A stretch of 64,000 nt of DNA. It comes from Strigops habroptila (lineage: Eukaryota > Chordata > Aves > Psittaciformes > Psittacidae). The position numbers and the translations under genes are program-made. Under the pieces are notes generated by a model. That model was given only the letters and a program-made list of their open reading frames with translations, was not told where the DNA came from and made no database searches. Location of the stretch: assembly GCF_004027225.2 (NCBI RefSeq), contig NC_044279.2, positions 32,590,705-32,654,704 on the forward strand, given 5' to 3'. The stretch's first letter is position 1; each line of letters opens with the position of its first letter. This document shows, in pieces, positions 24,211 to 37,105 of the stretch.

Positions 24211-27200
24211 AAATTAATATAAATAAGGAATATATGAGGAGAATAAAAGTATTCATAAGCTTGTTCGCCCTCTGCAGTGTTGAGAAGCAAAAAATATAGC
24301 ACAGATGAGGGGAAGAACAATCTTTATTCCCGAGGGAATAAATAAACTTGGGATACCTAAGCAGAGAAATATTGGAACGGTTGAAAGAAAGAAGCTTATC
24401 TTAAGGAAGGATAATAAAACAGCAAGATGGTACCCAGAATAGTGAGCTTAGGCTTTGCCTGAGGTACTAGATTAGTGAGCTAGGTATCAGATCTAAAATA
24501 CAGTCTCCTTGGAGGAACAAGTTCAAGTCTAAGCAGACCTGAATTACATTTTCAGCAATAAGGTAGTGACACTGAGTTCTCTACGTTTTGTTTTCCTATC
24601 TTTAAGCTGAATGTGCATGCATTTAACTCCAGCTACATTGTAGCAAGCCAGCTATGCTGCAAGAGGGATTGCATACTATTATAATAGAGCAGAGTTCTGT
24701 TGAGTGATGCACTGGAGCATGTTTGTCTGCAAGAACGAACTGTGTTCATACCATTTTCCTTTTTTATTGGTGTGGGAGGAGCAACTGTTCAGATTAGTAG
24801 TCTTCCAGAATAATTTACAAGTGTTACTTATCAATCCGTAGCTGCCTAAAATACATAAAAATCCTGTAAAGTAAGGCTATCATTCTGTTGCAGAGAGGTT
24901 TCTCTCACAACATTTGCTGGACTTTTCATGTTTGTTTGCTGCAGTTTGGATGGGTCATACTTAAGGCTGCATGCATTTCTCCATTGTTACGTGCTGTGAC
25001 GTCTGCTGGTTGGCCTCTGCCTCCCAGTCCAAAGGTTGCTGTGCTGCCATGATAATCCGCATGTAGAGATTCTCAGCTCTGTAAATCACTAAATCATGTG
25101 ACTAACTTGGAGTAGGTCTGTTGAAGTTCTTTCAAGTGCTGTAACAACCTGTGTTACTGGGACGTAATGTGTTGGGGTAGCTTTTTGTTTGGGATACATC
25201 CCAGGGGCTTAATTAATCTAAATGAAAATAATTTAGGGGTAAATCTGGCATGTTCTGAGTATTTTAACAATTATTATGGTGTAGGATAAGTGTAGACTCT
25301 CTGTGCATTTGTTTTTTAAGAAGTATATTTGTATTAAAAGGAAACTTGCGGAAATAAGCTTGCGAACAGTTCTTCCCTTACATGGTTATTTTCCTCAGGA
25401 GTACCTGGGTTTTAGTGACCTCAATTAAATTATGTAGAACTCAGGCAATTTCCAGGTAAACAGTGCCATGTCACAGAATTCACATATGTGCTATGTAATT
25501 TTGGAGGGGATAGTAGAGCTTTGGAACACTGGAGGTTAGAGAGCTGTTTCTTGGACACTTTTCGCCCCCCAATACCATTTATGAAAACCTAGGAAAATTC
25601 ACATTTCTGACAGTATATGTGCATATAATGGTACAGTTGCACAGTAAATACCTGGAAATAAAAACCCAAAACACCAGGAATGACCTCATTTAAGTGTGAA
25701 TGTGCAACCTTAACTTTGTCTCTGGAGAGTATTCTTCATAATAGAACCTTGTGCTCTCTGTGGGATATGGGAATAAATTCCATGGCAGTATTAATCTTCT
25801 GTATTGCTGTGAGATACCGTTCTCCCCCAACCTCCCAATATATAGACAGATAGTTCTGACTCACTGTTCAACGTGGTAATTGATTAATCTCCTTATTAGT
25901 TATTTTGAAGGAGGTTTTTGGTGTGCTTTCTGGGCATCTTTGCCCCACTGACTTGGCTTCCATGGTGTTACCTGCGTGGGCCAATTCAGAAATCCTTTCC
26001 TTTGCTTGTGGGCTGAGGGGGTTTTGCTGTTGTGATGCTGCTTACCCTGGCTGCCTAGCTCACAGGTCTTTTTGTCTCATTCTCTGCTAATCATCATTTT
26101 GTCAATCTCCGACTGCAGGCTGAAATTCATCTTCCCTTCCTTGACCCCTTGATGTCTGTACCCATTGACTGCACGTGGCATATTTACCGTAATCAAATTA
26201 ATTCCTGATTGTAAAATTGAAGGAAAGAAAAGGTGTATGCAGGTAAAAGGGCAAGAGGACAAAGCACTAAGTGTCAGGTGCCTAGCAACAGTAAAATACT
26301 GACTTTTACAGCAAAACAATAATAGATTCCATGGTACCTGAAAAAAAAATTCTGCAGCTGTGGACATGCAGTATTCACAGGATTCATACAGATATCTAAA
26401 GGGTATTTCACACACCTGAAAAATGTGCTTTCAGGTACTCTGCAGACCCACTCAGGCATTGCAGCATTGGTGTGCATTTTGCTTGTTCTTCCAAGGTCAT
26501 TTTTCTAACTCTAAGGTATAGAAATACATATTTATTTCCTTTTCTTAGTGAAATATTTGTTTCTGAGCACAATTACATGCAGAGGCTGACCCCTGTAGTG
26601 AATTACTGTGTTTAATTGGATTTGAAGACTATACAGCGTCGTAACTACCGTACAGCTTGGAATGCTTTCAGTAAGCATTTTTTTAACGCTTCAGACTAGT
26701 TTATTTCCTTCAAACTTAGCTAAACTTGTTATTCTGTTTAATGCCATGTGCTTCTCCATATGAAGTTATTAATTAGAAAGATGTTACGTTAGCGCATATG
26801 GAATCATAGTAAAAGCATAAAAGGTTAGAAAATCAAAATACTTGGTGACAATGACTTCATTGCATTTAGTATTGTTTTCTTACTGTAGTTAATATACTGT
26901 TATTACTGAAATAGTTATATTCCTAGAAAGGTGGGGTTTGTCACAGATGAATACAAGATTTTTTTTCTCTTTAAGTTTTTACATTACCAGTACATAAATC
27001 CCATTTTTCTGTAGTGGCTTTCATTCTCCTAATAAACAGTTTAATTATACTTTAAACAGAGTTAGTCCAGCTGTTGAAGAAAGTGCTTATTAAGATCAAT
27101 GAAAAAAGCGACTTAATCTACTGTTCTACATGTAACTGTAAACAAACACACTTTAGCTTCCCTAAATGTACTGATATATTTCTGTATGGATATTTGTGTG

Positions 27201-30200
27201 TGATGCAGTTTAAAATTATGATTGTCGATAAGTTTATGTGCCTGATAGAAACCAAAACCACTCTGTTAGTTTTATGGCGACTTGGTACTTCGGTGGGTCT
27301 GCTGTAAGAGTTGTGTTTGTAGACTTTTAGCCATGTGGAATTCTCTCTAGATGTGCTTAGGGACAATATCATCCCTCTTCAGAGCTGGGCTAAAATCAGT
27401 GGCATCCTGTGTCAGTCCAGCAGTGTGCCTGATGTGTAAGAGCCAGACCATGTATATTAACACAGAATGTGTCTGCTTTAACGAGGAAAGAAACTAAAAA
27501 AGTGAAATCAACAAAGATATATTCAAAACTTAAGATACTGAAATGGGTGTAAACAGTGTTCATTTCTTTAGTTGTCTCCAGGAGGTCTTTGCATGTAAAC
27601 AAAAGTTGCAGACTCAAGATTTGGTGGTTGTTTTCTTTTTAAAGAGTTTATGAAAGCAGCAGGATTTGTTTTTTGTAGGAGTAAATTAATTGAAGCTTGT
27701 GTTTTTGGGGAGAGGAGGAGGCCGCTTGGTGATCTAGCTAAGTAAGGAAAACAAAAGGCTGTTACCATTATTTCTTGTTTTCAGAAACTTGTAAAATAAT
27801 TTGCTCTTTTTTTTTTTTTTGTTATTATTATTATTAGAATTTCACTAGTGTAGTAGGTTCTGCAATATTGCTGACTTCTGGTACTCAAAGTCAAAATAAG
27901 TATGATTCAAACCTTTTCTTATATTGTAGATATAATGATGGAAAGTCATGGTGAAGTAGATACAACATAAATATGATTGTTCACATACTGTGTAACACAG
28001 CAGCAATGTAAATGTATAGGACTATGGATCTGATTGCCTTAGTAGATGAAACTGTAAAGAGTGCACTGCACAGGATTCTGCTGTAGAAGGCCACCAGGTG
28101 GAAGTGACTCTCAGGGCTGTGTCTTTCCTCAGGGTTTTTTGATTCAGATGATATGTGTTTACTATGGTTTGCGGCTTCAGAGACTTCATATATTTCTCGA
28201 TTTGGTAGCTGACCATGGGAAAGATGCACATCTCCAGGCAGTTGATTGATCCAAATGTGCAGCTTGGAGGCTCTAAGGTGCATGGGGACTGCTAGGTTGG
28301 TGGGCTGGTGGTAGAAAACACTTGTACTCTGAGTAGTCAGCTACCCAGCTGGAAAGGCACAATGCTAATTCTGCCTCCACTTGGGGCAAGCTGCTTCTCC
28401 TGTAGGCCAAAGAGAGAAGCAACAAGGGGTGTCTGGAGATATTTTAGTGAGTGGGGAGAAAAGATCCTTTGAGCACGGGTAGTCGAACTGCGAAGGGAAG
28501 GAATGTGAACATAGAGTGAGCCGGGTGCATTCATGCATTGGGTGAGGAGACAGGAATGTGGGAATGCTGGTGGGAGAGAACACTGGAAGGGCGGATGGGG
28601 TAGATACTGTAAGAAGGAAAAGGAAGGATTATGTAATCTAATGCTGATAAGTTAGTCTTCAGTCGCCAACTCCTCATTTAAATTGTCACTGGATATTAAC
28701 TGACTTGTGGCCCGGATGCTTGGGTGCTGCTGAGTGAAGGCTGTCATTATTTGTAAAAGTGGTGAGTGGTCTCTGACTTGAATTGTACCATCTGCTTTCT
28801 ACAGTGAAGTTCTGATTTACTGGTACAAAGCTTATAGTAGTTCTTCTGCATCTTTGCTTGCACTACCCAGTGCCTGCATGAACAGAATTACTTTCTGTTC
28901 TGTTAGTTTATATTTTTCATTAACACTGAATTTACCATTTTCGTTTTGATTTAAAAAATCTGTCATCATCACAATTACTGTTACTTTTATCCCTATATTA
29001 GAATATCATAAGCGCACACAATTGCATATAATCAAATAAAGGATTTTATCTCTTCCTTAAATAGCTTGCAGGGAGAAAGGTCTCATCTTGGGAAGTATTT
29101 CTTCATGGGCATTACTGCACTTCAGAAGGCTAAGAAGGATACAATTGTGGAACAGTCAAGGTTTCTTCAAATGCTCCTGTAACTGAGAAAATTAGTAATG
29201 TTTATGAATATTTTGTATGCTCATTAGTTAAGAAATGCATAACTTTTATTACATATGTATATGTATATTTCATGTACAAGACTGGATGTCAGCTTAAGTT
29301 TGGGATGGGTTGCATGGACTTTCTCTCCCACTTCTAATACTACATATATGCTAAGAATGAATTTTCAAAGGAGAGGAAAAGATGTAGTGGAATAAACATT
29401 CAAGAATCCTAAGAATTCTTTTTTTATACCTACAAACACAAAGATTTAGAAACCAGGTTTGGATCTTAAAGGTGGAAGTAGGTGCAAAGTACTGGGCTTT
29501 TTTGACAGTTCTTGATCATATGTGCATACAAAACTTTTGCTTGTCCTAGGCCTTAGGCTTGTGTAATTTGGAAAGAACTTTTTAAACTCAGCCTGCTGTA
29601 AGCAGAGTGTATAGAAAGGCTGTTGCTTAAAACACCAAGTTATGGCATGTAAGCTGTTCTGATCCAGAACAATTAGTGGGTAGAGAGCAGGTGAATCAGT
29701 CAAAATATGTGGACAAACTAATGTTTTTAAATGCAACTCTGCAATTTCTGCCATGCCATACTGTATTATACAGCTACATCATTTTTGTTTCTGCTATGAT
29801 TGGGAAATTGCTTTTGCTATTAAATATTTATCTTTTTTTTTTTTAGTAGAAAATAATGTAAATTTGTGTTTAGCAATAGTGCCTTATTGCCACTTGTTTT
29901 TGAGCTGTGAGCCACACTGATGTCTCCAGAGAATAAAAGCAGCACATTATTTAAAAGGTGTACATATCTCCTTATCTCTGCTCTTGCTCTAAACTCAGTG
30001 CATAGAGAGGGTGGAAAAAGAGTGTAGGTCATAATTCTTGCTTGCATAGTACATCAGAAATTATTGCTGTTATCTTACATAGCAGCTTGTGGTATTCTTT
30101 TTCAAGCAGACAGACCTGCTGTCGCTTGAGTGGCTGCTGTGCTGCTGGTGTTGCCCCCCCAGTAGTGATATGAGCTCTGCTTTTAGGCATTTGGTGGTGG

Positions 30201-30562
30201 TGAGGGCTTGTTTTGTTTCGTTTTAATTGTAGAGATGTCCTTTAATGGAGACCTGCATCAGAATTCTACTGACTGCATTAGCTTTAGAGAGACAAGATAG
30301 CAGGTTCTAGTCTTGTATTGCCTAGTTCTGCTCTTGTTTATTTATTTGTTTTATTTTTAGTAGATCAAGCTTAGTAAGTTACTCATATTGCCTTCTGGTT
30401 AGTTTTCTGTAAGGAGAGGGGGGTTTGTTTGACTTCCATTTAAATTCTGGAGGTTTGTCATGCATACCAGGGAAGTCCCATTATAGAGTAAGCAGGAAGA
30501 ACATAGAGAATATAATGAGGAAAGGACCTCCTACACATTTAGGCAAGTACTCTTTCTTGACA

Positions 30563-30978
30563 CTTTCCCTTCCCCCCTCCTTTCCTTCCCCCCTCCTTTC
30601 CTTCCCCCTCCTTCCTTCCCCCCTCCTTTCCTTCCCCCCTCCTTTCCTTCCCCCCTCCTTTCCTTCCCCCCTCCTTTCCTTCCCCCTCCTTTCCTTCCCC
30701 CCTCCTTTCCTTCCCCCTCCTTTCCTTCCCCCCTCCTTTCCTTCCCCCTCCTTTCCTTCCCCCCTCCTTTCCTTCCCCCCTCCTTTCCTTCCCCCTCCTT
30801 TCCTTCCCCCTCCTTTCCTTCCCCCTCCTTTCCTTCCCCCTCCTTTCCTTCCCCCCCTCCTTTCCTTCTTCCCCCCTCCTTTCCTTCCCCCTTCCTTCCT
30901 TCCCCCCTCCTTTCCTTCCCCTCCTTTCTCCTTCCCCCCTCCTTTCCTTCCCCCCTCCTTTCCTTCCCCCCCTCTCCC
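30563..30978 (+). repeat. 416-nt uninterrupted polypyrimidine minisatellite
   Basis: From 30563 to 30978 the + strand contains only C and T. It is a tandem array of about 25-27 units of 14-17 bp built on CCTCCTTTCCTTCCCC, with the C run varying from 4 to 7 and a few irregular units at the right end. A less perfect tail continues to about 30998. It lies in ARID2 intron 3, so the pre-mRNA would carry a long CU-rich repeat, and the minus strand is purine-only with regular G5-G7 runs. The 195- and 149-residue low-complexity frames across it are artefacts. Assembly length may be unreliable. Confidence 0.95.
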
Positions 30979-30998
30979 ACCTCCCCTCCTACCCCCCC

Positions 30999-33900
30999 GT
31001 ATAGTTTACTAACAGTAGATCAAGTCTTATCACTTAGTGATTTTCAGGGCTGCTTGTCCTTTTTGGCAGTTATTACAGATGGAGATAAATAGGGCTTTGC
31101 TAGTGCTTAAACTGGAGCAGCAATTTAATGAGGAAGATCAAATTAGTAAAAACTTTATGAGGTCTCAGAGTAGTATGCATGTGGATACAAATGAGGAAGA
31201 GAGAAAGATCAGAGGATCCTGGTGAGTTTAAAATGGAGATACATGATGATGAAAGAGGTTGTTATTTTTGCGGTACTTTCAAGAAAGCTGAGTAGGGACA
31301 TTTTGGCCAGGAGTAGTCCTAGAATGGGAAAGCTTTCACAGTCACAGGTTGTCATGTAGAATGTTTGTGTGAATATAGATTTATATGCAAAAAGTGTAAT
31401 AATTGAGAGAATATTATGCATTGATGATCAAAGTAGGCAATGATAGGCAGATTACACTATGGAAAGTAAAATGGTAGGGTCATCAAAGAAGGATTCCAAA
31501 AGTTGTAAGTGCTGAGAGAGGTAGATTTGTGGAGTAGCATGAGTGCAAAAGAGACTGAATTATGCTTGAAAACATTTCCCTTGACCATGAGAAATTCTTG
31601 TGTAATCAAGACACATAATCAAAGAAAATTATGATACTAGCATGAGGATATTTGGTGAAAAGAGTACAAATAGCATACAGTTAATAATAATTACACAGGA
31701 GCTACATGGCTGATGATGAGCGATATAAACCCGACAGTTAAGAGAATGTAAGAAAGCAAGTGTAAAGTGCTGCTTTTAGGAAATTTTGTAACATTCCATC
31801 AGTAAGGGAACGAGAGAATCATTAGTACGGATTTGGACCTTTTGTCAGAGAGGGAGTGAAGAGACAGTTGAGAACAAAATACTGTTTAAATTAGATTCTG
31901 CCAAGGCTCAAATCCTTGATAGGTTGGTATCTCTTACAGTGGGAACAGAAATGCCTGAAAAGAAGATGAAAAGTTCCAGGAGCCATCTCGTAGGATATTT
32001 GAGGCATTATTTATGTAATGTTTTGTATTTATTTCCTTATAGCTAAGTTGTTTGGGTGGGTTGGTTGTTTTGTTTTGGGGTTTTCTTTGGTGTAGTTTTT
32101 AAAAAGTAATTCAAATGATACTAAAAAAAAAAGTGTCGGCAAACTGGTTGGAGTTTCTGTTCATTCTTTTTACTTTTAAGCTTTATTTTGCTGTTATGGA
32201 CTTCTCTTAAATTTTCAGTGCTGATCAGTTCAAAGACCACAACTGTGGTACATGGCAATAAGCGAGCTCCTGCTACACAAGGCAAGAACCATCTTCCCTC
32301 AGAGGAAGGAAATCCCATGGAAGTATGTTTCTTGCAGGGATCATGCGAGTGAACAACAGTACTTGCTTGCTGGATGTGACTGATACTATTTCTTTACCTT
32401 TTTTCCCTTTGTATTTCAATCTTCATGCCTCTTTCTGAGCACTATGTACAAATTTTTATGTGGGTATTAATTGAGGGAGTCAAGATTACAGACTTCATTG
32501 AGAGAGAGAAAATAAATGTTGATGTGTGGAAATTAGATTATCTGTAGGACTGATTTTTCCCCTCTTTGTCTAAAAAAAAGTATGGCTTTTTATCAATAAC
32601 ACCTTATGTTATTGAGCAACTGGCACCTTTGTGACGTGAAGTGAGTTGATCTTCCAACTCTTTTTCACGTACTACATTAGTGCTTTCAGAATTTTTAAAA
32701 CTGGTTCTCAGCTGTCAGCTGCTTCTTGGATATTCTCCTGTAGCACCCTGCTTTTCTTAATCAGGGTTGAAATGCAATCTGTGGGTGGAGTCACATTATA
32801 TTGCATTTCCCAGTTGTGTTATACTTTGACCTGTAATGGTGAGGTTATCCAATGGAGAAACACAGTGCCTGAGTCTGAACTGATACAGTTATGTAACTAA
32901 AAGTTTTGAGAACTGCTACCACAAATGTTTCTCACTCTTTATGGTAGAACAGATGTATCTTTATCTTAGAAAAATTATTGCATATTCATACTCAGTAATG
33001 CAATGCAGTATCCCGTGGTTGGCAAGACTTTTTGGTAGGAACACCTTACAAAAGGTGTTGGTTGAAAGGCGTGTTATTTTCACGCTGCTGTAGTTCTTAC
33101 CCTGAAGGTGGCAGGCTTTGTTTTCACTTAAAATACAAATGTTATTATAACAAATGTTGCTTGACCTGTTGGAGTTGTGTTTGCAGTTATAGCAGGTGTA
33201 ATATTCATACCCAAGAAATTTTCTTACTTAAAGACTTTTTGGAAGGTTTCTTTAATGAAAGGGAAATGATGGGTAATGGAAGACTACTTTAGCAGTGGAG
33301 GAACTTCATTGTGGCTAGCTGGCAGTAGGTATTTGCATCTCTGAGCCTCCATCTTAGAAGTATGGATCCAAGAAATTTTTCTCACCAAGGTGCAGTTTCT
33401 CAGCTTGGAGTAGGAAGTTTTTAGTATGTCCTGTCTCATTTGTGTTAAACTGTTTTGGAAGTTTTAATTATATTAGAAACTTCTTTTGGTCAAGGTAGTG
33501 TTGTATTTTTGTGTTGATAAATTAAAATCTAAATTCTGGTGTCCTGATTAATCGCAGATACAGTTACCACTGAATTTTAAAGATACACATTGTGCTGCAA
33601 TAATAAAAATATCTCTGAAGTGAATCATATATTTAAATGTATTATTATTTGCAGATTATGGTTAGCATAATAGAATTTTACAGTAGTAACAGGTTTGGTA
33701 CTTGTATCACCAGTGAGTTGGTACTGTGATATTCTCTGTAAAATGGGTTGGAGGGAAAACATTCTCATTGGGCATTTCAAGAAACCCTTAAAGCTCTGGG
33801 GAAAAATTTTGACAATTCAGAACAACTTAATTTACCTACAATTAAAATAATCTGGTTTAAGCAAAAGTAATTTTCCTTTGTTCCAAAAATGTGAGAAGCA

Positions 33901-36900
33901 ACTTACTTGAGGGACAATTTGTATAATTACTCTAAAAAGATAAGGATTCTTGTTCTGGGTTTTTGCTTTCATTATTCATGGTTTGTGGACAGAGGTAAGT
34001 TGCCTTACATTAACCTGGTAGAAAATCTGGTAGCAGTTCCTTAGCTCTTCCATCACAGGGATTTCAGATGTTTTTACTTTCCAGAACTACTTTTGGCGGT
34101 AGCAGAACTACTGCAAACTTGGCAAGGTCAAGGTCCTATAGTTAGAGAAGTGCCTTCCATTCATCCCACTGTTACATTCTGATTTGTCCTGCATTTTAGG
34201 TAGTTAAAATTGCCTTTCCCTTTTCTCTCTCCTTTATTTGCATTCTTCACGTTAATTGGACAGCATGTCAGAATGATAACTAAATCTGAATGGCACCTGT
34301 GCCACTGTCAAAGAGCAAGGAGTAACATATGCTGTAGCCACGATGGTACGTTTAAGTTCTCTTGGGGGCTCAGGAGTAGTGATGGTGGGGAAAGAACAGT
34401 TTTGGTTTTTCTGAAGACCTTCCTGTTTCTGAATTTTTTGCAGTTGTGCTGGTTCCCCTTTTTAAACACAGGAAACTGAACAAATACAGCCAGAAGTTTC
34501 CCATTTTTTGACAAAGGGGCAAGGAGGAAGTGGCTTCTATCTCCCTAACTCATCTTGTGATACCGAAGAGCTCATGACCCTTGTCTGGAATGATTACTTT
34601 TCTACTTCTTAAGCTCTAGGTACTATTGGGCTGTTTGGAAAAATTACGTAATGCATTGCTTTGTAGTTTTCCTTATTTCTTTTTAGGAACTGAGATGTAA
34701 TAGGGGAGTTTTGTATTTGAAAACAAACCACCCGACCACCAACCCCCAAACCTACAGAATTTAGGAAATGTCAGAAATGCTTACCTGACTTGGAATTTAG
34801 CTGTTTTTCTTTAGATGACTCAAGGCTTCCCCCACAGTTCCTAGACATGCTCTGAGTTGATGCTGGATATGAAAAAAGGGGTAGAAATAGGGGCCCATTC
34901 ATCTAATTTATTAGAAACTTTCAACAAGGTACCAAGAACAGCTGTTTTGCAGCATAATTTTGAGTAGCTTTAACAAGAATATTTTTGCCCACCATTTTTT
35001 CACGGGGATACAAAACTGTAAAATTCTTACTGAGGAAGAGTCTGGAAGGTAAAAAAAGTGGAAGTTTATCTACCTGTTATAAAACTGTTCAGCAGTATGT
35101 TGTCCAAGCACCATTAATTTACATGTGCTGTTGAAAAGGTGAAGTTATGTTTAAAAGACAGTACAAAAGACAAGTAGTTTTTTTTCTTTACTGTTTCTTT
35201 TTTTAAAAAGAATTTAAAAAACCAACCAAAACAAAAACCCCCAATAAGTACATGCTGGACACTTGGGCTTTTTCACAGAAGCACCGTTAGAAGTGCTGTG
35301 ACATGGAAGAACATCTAATGCTTTCTAGAGACATTAGAGAAGAAAAAAAAAAAGAATGGAGGGAATATAGTTTGGGTATTTCTAAAGTGTGTTTTATAAT
35401 AAGGAATATTTGCAGGAAAATAAAATCCTTGCTAGGGTTAGTCTGTTGCTTTTTTCTTATCTAATACTGCAATCCCTGATGATGGTGTCACACATGGTGC
35501 CTGTGCAGAGTATTACGATATGGTGATTTGGGATTATGTTTTCATATGAGGATAAGAATGATGGGAGTGTGTAATACATTTTCACGAAGCATTAGTATTG
35601 TGAGTTGATAACTTGTGGTTTAGAAGCAGCGTCACGTTGGAACCAGATATGGTGACTGAATAAGTTAGTCTCAGAAATCAGCATACTAGTTGTTAACTTC
35701 TCATAATTGAAAACAATATTAATAGACTGCTAAAGTGAAGCACAACAGCATCTACTTTATCTGTGTGGTCATTTCTTATATATGGCACTTTCAAAATGTA
35801 AGAGTTGTAATGTTTTGGGCAACACTGCATAGTACACACCAGTAAATAATTTTTAAATTATTTTCTGTACTTAGATAATGGAAATCACCTGATTTAAGGC
35901 CTCCTGATAAAACTTTTGTCTAAATAGTTAATCATTCAGGATACAGCAAATCAGGGAGGTTAGTTGTGGGTTTGGGGTTTTTTTTCTTTGCAAATGGAAA
36001 ATGGGAAGGCAATAGTGGAAATGTATGACAGAGGAAATAAATGGAACTCACGTTTTCAGTAGAAAGTCCAGAAATATCTTCCTGTGTATTTGGGGAGGAA
36101 TTGGTTCCATCGCATTTGCCTATAATGGAACAGAATAGACTGTGTGATTGTGTTTGGTATTAGTGTCAGATTATAGATAGGATGACAAATGCTGCTTGTA
36201 TGTCATTTTATGCTTCTCTGGTAGTGAGGCCACACCTTTAAGACAGAGCATCCTTTAAACTTGAAACACCTGTAGAACTAGTTGTTCAATTATATTCAAT
36301 TTCCAACACTGAAAGAAGTGTGGTTTTTCAGTGCCTTCCATTTCTCATGAGGCTGTGATGTGGTTTTGAGTACTGCAGGTGAGGGGAAAATAAGGAAGTT
36401 GTGCAGTTGTTGTTGTTGTGTTTGGTTTTGTCTTTTTTTTTTTTAATGATGTTTTATAGTTGCCTGTATGAGATGTAGTTAAAAGATGAAATCAAAGATG
36501 AGTATTGCTGATTTCATTTAAATGAGGACATTATTAAAAGGGGAAAATTAAGCTGTAGGAGACACAAACGTTAGTGGAAGTTACAGCATTTCTGCAGCAT
36601 CTGTAAGTTAGTCTCTTTCAGTGAACATTTTATTATGGCATACGTCAGATTTAATGGAAGTTATGGCGAGTTACGGTAGTGATTCAGACAGATTCCTCTA
36701 TTTTCTAACCATATTTAAAATTCCGATTCAATAAAGAGTATCTCAATTCAAAATACTAATAAGAAAAAAGCAGTTACTGAAGTGCCAGTTGCAAAAAATG
36801 GTATGTTGTATTAATAAGAAAATAACTGAATACAGAATTGCTAAAATAGCCATTTACCAATGACCACTGTAAACATTCAAGAAAAAAACATACATTGTAT

Positions 36901-37052
36901 CTGAGAAGTTAACATTTATTTCTGTAGAGTTAAAATGAAACATTTATCTGATCTCTATAATGTTGTATGTATAAACATTAATGACTTTACTTTCTGCAAA
37001 GTGGTAGCCAAATTGAAAAAGCAACTTTGGAGTATATGGCTGGTAGAGGATT
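30999..37052. other. Intron 3, no gene recognised
   Basis: AT-rich intronic DNA. Notable points are a G/T-rich patch near 32048-32095, an AG abutting a perfect gtaagt at 33993-34000 and A/C-rich runs near 34725 and 35215. A short stretch near 31700-31900 may be very old repeat, but I cannot name it. Confidence 0.45.
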
Positions 37053-37105
37053 CATAGAATCATAGAATGGTTAGGGTTGGAAATGACCTTAAGATCATCC
37101 AGACT
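37053..37105 (-). mobile_element. CR1 LINE 3' terminal fragment
   Basis: CATAGAATCATAGAAT (37053-37068) is the reverse complement of two ATTCTATG octamers, the CR1 3' terminus. It is followed by GGTTAGGGTTGGAAATGACC and TTAAGATCATCCAG, the next CR1 segment read backward. Only about 53 bp remain, typical of a heavily 5'-truncated copy. Confidence 0.85.

Larger units (their letters stand above)
22251..30562. other. Intron 3, no gene recognised
   Basis: T/G-rich intronic DNA with a poly-C patch near 22413, T runs near 23450, 27806 and 29832 and TTA repeats near 27822. A G-rich unique patch at 28040-28600 contains TAGGCCAAAGAG, shared with a patch at 48.58 kb. Two doubtful MIR-like stretches are listed separately. 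Frames in this region match no known protein. Confidence 0.45.

Noticed and set aside
30425..31012. 195-residue proline/serine/phenylalanine-rich frame (+) and 149-residue glycine/lysine/glutamate-rich frame (-)
   Set aside because: Both are produced by the C/T minisatellite; a stop-free repeat is not evidence of coding.
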